NCBI GenBank assembly: GCA_025929005.1
Contig: JAICND010000020.1
Coordinates: forward strand, 1-10,015
Origin: Acidimicrobiia bacterium
GTDB lineage: Bacteria > Actinomycetota > Acidimicrobiia > Spongiisociales > ZC4RG35
Direction of reading: 5' to 3'
Length of the DNA: 10,015 bases
Below the pieces are notes generated by a model, which did no database searches, was not told the origin of the DNA, and worked only from the letters and a program-made list of their open reading frames with translations. The position numbers were made by a program, and so were the translations under genes. This document shows positions 6,664 to 10,015 of the stretch, piece by piece. Within the stretch, counting starts at the first letter, position 1, and each line of letters begins with the position of its first letter.

Positions 6664-6687
6664 CGTATCAGATTTCCTATATATAAT
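6660..6687 (+). promoter_or_regulatory. Near-consensus sigma-70 promoter for hsp20
   Basis: TTGACG (6660-6665) and a perfect TATAAT (6682-6687) are separated by 16 bp, the best promoter in the window. The -35 box overlaps the TGA stop of the aminotransferase gene. Transcription should start near 6694, giving a leader of about 30 nt that carries AGGAGGT (6715-6721). CTTGAGT (6652-6658) just upstream matches one half of the HspR operator consensus. Confidence 0.85.
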
Positions 6688-6724
6688 GTGACCTAGAAAC
6701 CGTCACTGTCATATAGGAGGTCAC

Positions 6725-7138
6725 ATGTTGATGCGTTTCGATCCCTTTGCGGAGTTGGACCGGGTCACCCGTCAGGTCCTGGGTAATACCCGACCGTCGT
6801 TTGTTCCGGTTGACGCCTACCGACTTGGCGACCGGTTTTATCTCCACGTGGATCTGCCCGGCGTCGACAACGAGTCGATCGACGTCACCGTCGACAACAA
6901 CACGCTGACGGTGAGTGCCGAGCGCAAGTTCGCCGACATAGAGGGAGCCTCGTGGCTCGTCAACGAAAGGCCCCAGGGGACTTTCACCCGTCAGTTCTAT
7001 CTGGGAGAGGGCCTCGACCCCGATCAGATCGAAGCGGGTTATGACCACGGTGTCCTGACCATTTCGATCCCGGTGGCTGAACAGGCCAAGCCTCGCAGGA
7101 TCAGTGTGGGGATGGCAGACAGAGCTCTGGCTAGCTGA
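6725..7138 (+). CDS. Hsp20 family small heat-shock protein
   Basis: The 137-residue protein is an ATP-independent holdase chaperone that binds unfolding proteins in the cytosol. The alpha-crystallin domain spans about residues 28-118, with VDLPGVDNESIDVTVDNNTL (42-61), RPQGTFTRQFYL (82-93) and the diagnostic GVLTISIP (109-116). A short C-terminal tail contains ISV (126-128), an IxI/V-type anchor used for oligomer assembly. The N-terminus MLMRFDPFAELDRVTRQVLG closely resembles actinobacterial Hsp20 proteins. AGGAGGT ends 3 nt before ATG 6725; a second in-frame ATG at 6731 has 9 nt spacing and could be the real start, which would shorten the protein by two residues. It has its own strong promoter and terminator, so it is a single-gene unit. 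Confidence 0.95.
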   Translation: MLMRFDPFAELDRVTRQVLGNTRPSFVPVDAYRLGDRFYLHVDLPGVDNESIDVTVDNNTLTVSAERKFADIEGASWLVNERPQGTFTRQFYLGEGLDPDQIEAGYDHGVLTISIPVAEQAKPRRISVGMADRALAS

Positions 7139-7164
7139 GTCATCAACCAATCCTCTCGACCCCT

Positions 7165-7201
7165 AACCCCCGGTCCGTTGGGCCGGGGGTTTTCTCTTCT
7201 T
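7165..7201 (+). terminator. Intrinsic terminator after hsp20
   Basis: AACCCCCGG (7165-7173) pairs perfectly with CCGGGGGTT (7183-7191) around a 9-nt loop, and a T-rich tract (TTTTCTCTTCTT) runs to 7201. It begins 26 bp after the hsp20 stop codon. This is the only textbook rho-independent terminator in the window. Confidence 0.92.
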
Positions 7202-7206
7202 ACACT
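7178..7206 (+). promoter_or_regulatory. Possible promoter of the sulfhydrylase unit, overlapping the terminator
   Basis: Only 15 bp separate the terminator from the next start codon, so the promoter must overlap it. TACACT (7201-7206) is a plausible -10 box, 10 nt before ATG 7217, and TTGGGC (7178-7183) is a weak -35 at 17 bp spacing. The -35 would lie across the loop and 3' arm of the terminator. The call rests mainly on the lack of other space. Confidence 0.35.
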
Positions 7207-7216
7207 CCCTGGCGAA

Positions 7217-8476
7217 ATGAGTTACGGGTTCTCAACGCGAGCAATCCACGCCGGGCAACGCCCTGATCCGGAGACGGGGGCGCGGGCAATGCCGATCTAT
7301 GCGACGACATCATTCGTATTCGAAGACGCCCAGACGGCCGCCGACCTCTTCGCCCTACAAACCTACGGCAACATCTACACGCGGATAGGCAACCCGACGA
7401 ATGCCGCCTTCGAGGAGCGAATGGCATCGCTGGAAGGGGGATTGGGGGCCTTGGCCACCGGCTCGGGCCAGGCCGCGCAGCTCATAGCCATCTTGACATT
7501 GTGTCAGGCGGGAGACGAGATCGTGGCGGCTCGCAACCTCTATGGCGGGACCTATACCCAGTTTGACGTGACTCTGCGACGCCTGGGCATCAACGTGACG
7601 TTCGTCGATCCCGTCCCTGACGCTTTCGCGGCCGTCGTGTCAGACAAGACGAAGCTCCTTTACGGCGAAACCATCGGGAATCCCCGCGCTGAGGTGTTCG
7701 ACATCGAAGGTGTCGCCGACGTAGCTAGCAGCAACGGGGTGCCATTGATGATCGATAACACGTTTGCGACTCCGTACCTGTGCCGGCCCATCGAATGGGG
7801 AGCCGACATCGTCGTTCACTCGGCGACCAAGTTCATCGGGGGACACGGTGCAGTGATCGCCGGGGTCATCGTGGAATCGGGCCGTTTCCACTGGGCCAAT
7901 GGTCGGTTTCCGCTTATCACCGAACCCTCCCCGGCATACCACGGGCTTCGGTTCTGGGAGAACTTCCGCGAATACGCGTATCTGACCAAGGCCCGGACAG
8001 AGCTGTTGCGGGATGTTGGGGCGGCTCTGTCGCCGTTTAATTCCTTCTTGCTTCTACTTGGTCTCGAGACTCTCCCTCTCCGGATGCAGCGCCACGTCGA
8101 CAATGCCCGGGCGGTGGCCGAATTCCTGACAGCGCATCCAGCCGTCGCCTGGGTCAGCTATCCGGCGGCCGACGATGTTGGCGTGAAGAAATACGTGCCG
8201 GCCGGACCCGGAGCGGTCTTTACATTTGGGGTCAAAGGTGGATTCATCGGGGGTAAGACTTTCATCGAGAAGGTGGAGCTTGCTTCCCACCTCGCCAACG
8301 TGGGCGACGCAAAGACCCTGGTGATTCACCCCGCTTCCACGACCCATCAGCAGGTTCCCGTTGAGGAGCGGGTTGCAGCGGGGGTGGGGGACGACATGAT
8401 CCGGATCTCGGTGGGACTCGAGGACGTCGAAGACATCATTTTCGACCTCGATCAGGCGCTTGGTGCGATCCCATGA
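7217..8476 (+). CDS. O-acetylhomoserine sulfhydrylase-type Cys/Met-metabolism PLP enzyme
   Basis: The 419-residue enzyme belongs to the Cys/Met metabolism PLP family and resembles O-acetylhomoserine aminocarboxypropyltransferase, which makes homocysteine from O-acetylhomoserine and sulfide in methionine synthesis. Motifs include YTRIGNPT (54-61, Y54 and R56 contacting phosphate of the neighbouring subunit's cofactor), ATGSGQAA (80-87), LMIDNTFATP (177-186, D180 to the pyridine nitrogen), HSATKFIGGHG (201-211, K205 as Schiff-base lysine) and GDAKTLVIHPASTTHQQ (363-379). The length and the internal SPAYHGLRFWENF segment (238-250) favour the MetY group over MetB/MetC. An in-frame ATG at 7178 lies inside the terminator, so ATG 7217 is the start; no Shine-Dalgarno is seen. 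Its stop overlaps the next gene's start as ATGA, so translation of the two is probably coupled. Confidence 0.93.
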   Translation: MSYGFSTRAIHAGQRPDPETGARAMPIYATTSFVFEDAQTAADLFALQTYGNIYTRIGNPTNAAFEERMASLEGGLGALATGSGQAAQLIAILTLCQAGDEIVAARNLYGGTYTQFDVTLRRLGINVTFVDPVPDAFAAVVSDKTKLLYGETIGNPRAEVFDIEGVADVASSNGVPLMIDNTFATPYLCRPIEWGADIVVHSATKFIGGHGAVIAGVIVESGRFHWANGRFPLITEPSPAYHGLRFWENFREYAYLTKARTELLRDVGAALSPFNSFLLLLGLETLPLRMQRHVDNARAVAEFLTAHPAVAWVSYPAADDVGVKKYVPAGPGAVFTFGVKGGFIGGKTFIEKVELASHLANVGDAKTLVIHPASTTHQQVPVEERVAAGVGDDMIRISVGLEDVEDIIFDLDQALGAIP

Positions 8477-8955
8477 CCGTTGTGTCTGTGGACGCCACTC
8501 CAGGTGAACGCCTCCAGATATTGCGCGAGTCGCGAACGGTCGCGCTCGTGGGGGTATCGCCCAATCCGTTGCGCTCATCCAACTTCGTGGCGACTTATCT
8601 AACCCGGACGCCCTACACGATGTGGCCGGTCAACCCTCACGCGGAAGAAGTGCTCGGTCTCAAGTGCTACCCGACGCTGCGTGACCTTCCCGGGCCCCCA
8701 GACATCGTCGACTGCTTCCGCAAGGCTGCCGAACTTCCCGCGGTGGTCCAAGAAGCCATCGAGGTGGGTGCCAAGGTGGTTTGGTTCCAGCTTGGTCTTC
8801 GCAATGATGAGGCGGCCGCAATGGCGCGGGCCGCCGGGCTCAAGGTGGTCCAAGACCGATGTTTGAAGATCGAACACGCCCGTTTCGCCGGAGGCCTGCA
8901 CCTGGCTGGATTCGATACCGGCCTCATCTCGTCGAGGCGCCGACGCCCGGTCTAG
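8473..8955 (+). CDS. CoA-binding Rossmann-fold protein (YccU-like)
   Basis: The 160-residue protein is a single CoA_binding_2-type Rossmann domain. The nucleotide-binding loop is VALVGVSPNPLRSSN (23-37), followed by MWPVNPHAEEVLGLKCYPTL (50-69), VVWFQLGLRNDEAA (102-115) and the family hallmark VVQDRCLKIEHAR (125-137). The domain is like the CoA-binding part of succinyl-CoA synthetase alpha but lacks the ligase region; biochemical roles of the stand-alone proteins are poorly defined. Start ATG 8473 overlaps the sulfhydrylase stop by four bases (ATGA), making a tight two-gene unit. I recall related CoA-binding genes beside O-acetylhomoserine sulfhydrylase genes elsewhere, suggesting a role in acyl-CoA-dependent homoserine or methionine metabolism; that link is inference. 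The C-terminus is basic (RRRRPV). Confidence 0.92.
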   Translation: MTVVSVDATPGERLQILRESRTVALVGVSPNPLRSSNFVATYLTRTPYTMWPVNPHAEEVLGLKCYPTLRDLPGPPDIVDCFRKAAELPAVVQEAIEVGAKVVWFQLGLRNDEAAAMARAAGLKVVQDRCLKIEHARFAGGLHLAGFDTGLISSRRRRPV

Positions 8956-8986
8956 ATCCGGGAACCCCGGGTTCAGGCTCCCACTT
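8953..8986 (-). repeat. Dispersed extragenic repeat, copy 2 (inverted)
   Basis: Bases 8963-8986 are the exact reverse complement of 507-530, and weaker similarity runs on to the TAG stop codon of the CoA-binding gene (8953-8955). This copy sits between two convergent genes, and its distal part forms the 5' arm of a stem-loop. Confidence 0.85.
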
Positions 8987-8995
8987 ACGGGAGCC
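8976..8995. terminator. Stem-loop between convergent genes
   Basis: GGCTCCC (8976-8982) pairs with GGGAGCC (8989-8995) around a 6-nt loop. It lies 20 bp after the CoA-binding gene's stop and 16 bp from the zinc-ribbon gene's stop, so it could end transcription in both directions, but neither side has a T tract. The left arm is part of repeat copy 2; the right arm has no counterpart at copy 1. Confidence 0.5.
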
Positions 8996-9011
8996 ACAGC
9001 CCCGAGAATCG

Positions 9012-9389
9012 TCAGATTCCGTCGAGGGGTCCGGGCACGAATCCGGTTTCGGTGCCACAGATCTGGCAGCGGACCATTCCCGCAGGAATCTTGGAGTCGC
9101 ACGACTTGCACACCGAGGCTCTTTGGGCATGGCGACCATCGGCGGCGCCGTCGGCGAGGTCGAGTTCCTTGATCCGGGCGGCGAGCTGTTCGTCGGTGTA
9201 GCCGTGCTCGCACAGCAAACTCCAGAGCGCTTCGACCACCATGAGAAGCCGATCCACTCTTTCATCGAGGGCCGCCACCGCGTCGGCGGCGGAACCCGTG
9301 AGCGTCATGTGGTTGGCGACAACGCTCATGGCCCCGGCTCGAGCGCTTGCTCTCGTACCCATCACATAACCGGCCACCATGGGGATCAT
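9012..9389 (-). CDS. Small zinc-ribbon protein of unknown function
   Basis: The 125-residue product is unrecognised. Its N-terminus (MIPMVAGYVMGTRASA) is mildly hydrophobic and resembles short actinobacterial membrane-protein starts of the GYxxGxRAG kind. Residues about 33-78 look helical and contain VDRLLMVVEALWSLLCEHGY. The C-terminus is a treble-clef/zinc-ribbon: C94 and C97 (CKSC), then C108 and C111 (CQIC), which should bind one zinc ion. The frame is open upstream to 9569, but that part runs through the tRNA-Glu gene, so a start within 9329-9389 is required. ATG 9389 has TAGGCT 7 nt upstream, as for a leaderless transcript; ATG 9362 and 9329 are alternatives, and none has a Shine-Dalgarno. 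It is the first gene downstream of two tRNAs on the same strand. That it is a real gene rests on the clean CxxC pairs. Confidence 0.72.
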   Translation of the reverse strand: MIPMVAGYVMGTRASARAGAMSVVANHMTLTGSAADAVAALDERVDRLLMVVEALWSLLCEHGYTDEQLAARIKELDLADGAADGRHAQRASVCKSCDSKIPAGMVRCQICGTETGFVPGPLDGI

Positions 9390-9415
9390 GCCGATCAGCC
9401 TAGGCGGTGATCGGC
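9390..9415 (-). terminator. Stem-loop after tRNA-Glu, abutting the zinc-ribbon start codon
   Basis: GCCGATCA (9390-9397) is the exact complement of TGATCGGC (9408-9415), giving an 8-bp stem with a 10-nt loop. Read on the minus strand it begins 13 nt after the tRNA-Glu 3' end and finishes at the base before ATG 9389. No T tract follows. It may terminate the tRNA transcript or fold the leader of the next gene. Confidence 0.5.
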
Positions 9416-9428
9416 GCGTGAGAATGGG

Positions 9429-9501
9429 CAGCCCCGACGAGGTTCGAACTCGCGTTACCGGCTTGAGAGGCCGGCGTCCTAGACCACTAGACGACAGGGC
9501 C
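9429..9501 (-). tRNA. tRNA-Glu (anticodon CTC)
   Basis: The reverse complement folds into a standard 73-nt cloverleaf. The anticodon arm CCGGC-CTCTCAA-GCCGG places CTC at positions 34-36, reading GAG. The T arm is GCGAG-TTCGAAC-CTCGT, and the D arm GTCTAGTGGTCTAGGAC is typical of bacterial tRNA-Glu. The acceptor stem GGCCCTG/CGGGGCT pairs with two G-U wobbles, one of them at the terminal 1-72 pair. CCA is not encoded: the discriminator G is followed by CCC. Confidence 0.95.
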
Positions 9502-9539
9502 GAGAGGTTCGGTTGTTCAGCGCGGCTTACGACCGACGC

Positions 9540-9614
9540 TGGCTCGGGGGGAAGGACTTGAACCCTCAATAACAGGGCCAGAACCTGTCGTGTTGCCGTT
9601 TACACCACCCCCGA
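9540..9614 (-). tRNA. tRNA-Gln (anticodon CTG)
   Basis: The reverse complement forms a 72-nt cloverleaf plus an encoded CCA (9540-9542). The acceptor stem TCGGGGG/CCCCCGA is fully paired with discriminator G. The D arm has GTGT/ACAC. The anticodon arm ACAGG-TTCTGGC-CCTGT places CTG at 34-36, reading CAG. The T arm is GAGGG-TTCAAGT-CCTTC. It is 38 bp upstream of tRNA-Glu on the same strand, and the two are probably co-transcribed. Confidence 0.96.
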
Positions 9615-9620
9615 AAGGCC

Positions 9621-9651
9621 GGCGCCTCCCATCAGTTGGGGGCGCCGTATA
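9621..9651 (-). promoter_or_regulatory. Hairpin and possible tRNA promoter
   Basis: GGCGCC (9621-9626) pairs with GGCGCC (9641-9646), extended by CCC/GGG (9628-9630 with 9638-9640) across a one-base bulge. On the minus strand TATACG (9646-9651) is a candidate -10 box, with TTCCAC 17 bp further upstream as a poor -35; transcription would start near 9639 and run into tRNA-Gln. The promoter assignment is tentative. Confidence 0.35.
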
Positions 9652-9686
9652 CCTTGAAATGATAGCCCGTGGAAGGCACCCAGCGC

Positions 9687-9814
9687 GATGTGGGGCCGGG
9701 CGAACACCCGACCCCACATCTCCCCTCCGAATCACCAGACCGGTGTTCCGGTTGACCCACTTATGTCCAGTGGGGTCGGAGCGCTGACAAGAGAATTCGG
9801 CGAGAATCTTGTCA
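9687..9814 (+). other. Cluster of four stem-loops upstream of the sigma-factor gene
   Basis: No gene is seen in 9615-9842. It holds successive inverted repeats: GATGTGGGG/CCCCACATC (9687-9695 with 9712-9720, continued by CGGG/CCCG inside after one mismatch); ACCGG/CCGGT (9739-9743 with 9748-9752); GACCCAC/GTGGGGTC (9754-9760 with 9770-9777, one bulged G); and TGACAAGA/TCTTGTCA (9785-9792 with 9807-9814). If transcribed on the plus strand they would make up most of the leader of the sigma-factor mRNA, ending 12 nt before its AGGTGG ribosome binding site. Confidence 0.55.
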
Positions 9815-9842
9815 ATCATCGAAGCCAGGTGGACATGAAGCG

Positions 9843-10015
9843 ATGATGGGCACCGTTCCCCCCAACTCGCTCTTTGACGCCATCTACAAGGAGCACTCCA
9901 AGCCCGTGCTCGCTTATTGCATGCGGCGCACGAGGGCGGCCGATGCGGCAGATGCCTGCGCCGAGACCTTCCTTGTGGCCTGGCGGCGCCTCGAGGACAT
10001 TCCGGCTCCGCCGAA
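9843..10015 (+). CDS. ECF-type RNA polymerase sigma factor, N-terminal part
   Basis: The 57 visible codons encode the start of sigma-70 region 2: SLFDAIYKEHSKPVLAYCMR (9-28) is the helix 2.1 pattern, and ADACAETFLVAWRRLEDIPA (36-55) is the region 2.2 core-binding signature (DxxxETF-hW) seen in ECF sigma factors. The remainder, including region 4 and any partner anti-sigma gene, is beyond the right edge. ATG 9843 is the first start after an in-frame TGA at 9753; AGGTGG (9827-9832) is 10 nt upstream, and ATG 9846 is an equal alternative. The gene is divergent from the tRNA pair and preceded by the stem-loop cluster. Confidence 0.9.
   Translation, partial: MMGTVPPNSLFDAIYKEHSKPVLAYCMRRTRAADAADACAETFLVAWRRLEDIPAPP

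Noticed and set aside
507..8986. Reading the inverted 24-bp pair as the ends of a transposon or invertible segment
   Set aside because: There is no transposase, recombinase or target-site duplication, and the genes between are ordinary chromosomal genes in several transcription units.
9390..9569. N-terminal extension of the zinc-ribbon protein
   Set aside because: The frame passes through the tRNA-Glu gene, so it cannot be coding in the usual sense.
9429..9614. tRNA genes as an integration site of a mobile element
   Set aside because: No integrase is nearby and no copy of a tRNA 3' end is visible elsewhere in the window.

Overview
The window looks like ordinary chromosomal DNA from a high-GC actinobacterium. 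A WhiB-type iron-sulfur regulator, an ACAD10/11-like acyl-CoA dehydrogenase, a mycobacterial-style Hsp20, and several genes that lack a Shine-Dalgarno sequence but have a TANNNT box close to the start codon all point that way. An uncultured member of the class Acidimicrobiia would fit, but that placement is inference. I see no insertion sequence, phage gene, CRISPR array, rRNA gene or plasmid function.

Layout from left to right: the N-terminal half of an M20 metallopeptidase (minus, cut by the left edge) is divergent from an acyl-CoA dehydrogenase (plus). The dehydrogenase runs tail-to-tail into, and overlaps by 22 bp, an orphan membrane histidine kinase (minus). The kinase is divergent from a small secreted, membrane-anchored Pro/Val/Asp-rich repeat protein (plus); the two leaders share a 9-bp inverted element. 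A WhiB-like regulator (plus) then converges, with a 1-bp gap, on a YibE/F-family membrane protein (minus). Next come a class V aminotransferase of the cysteine-desulfurase-like VC1184 type (plus) and an Hsp20 chaperone (plus) with a near-consensus promoter whose -35 box overlaps the aminotransferase stop codon, followed by a strong intrinsic terminator. Beyond it lies a two-gene unit with overlapping ATGA: an O-acetylhomoserine sulfhydrylase-type enzyme and a CoA-binding Rossmann protein. The right end holds a small zinc-ribbon gene, tRNA-Glu(CTC) and tRNA-Gln(CTG), all on the minus strand. A 228-bp gap rich in inverted repeats follows, then the first 57 codons of an ECF-type sigma factor (plus, cut by the right edge).

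The genes do not form one pathway. The window is a set of short, independently transcribed units: amino-acid and sulfur metabolism, lipid oxidation, stress response, envelope sensing and regulation. The items that resist routine annotation are non-coding: a 24-bp sequence present twice in inverted orientation 8.4 kb apart, both times between genes; a row of hairpins upstream of the sigma factor; and the shared element between the kinase and the secreted repeat protein.
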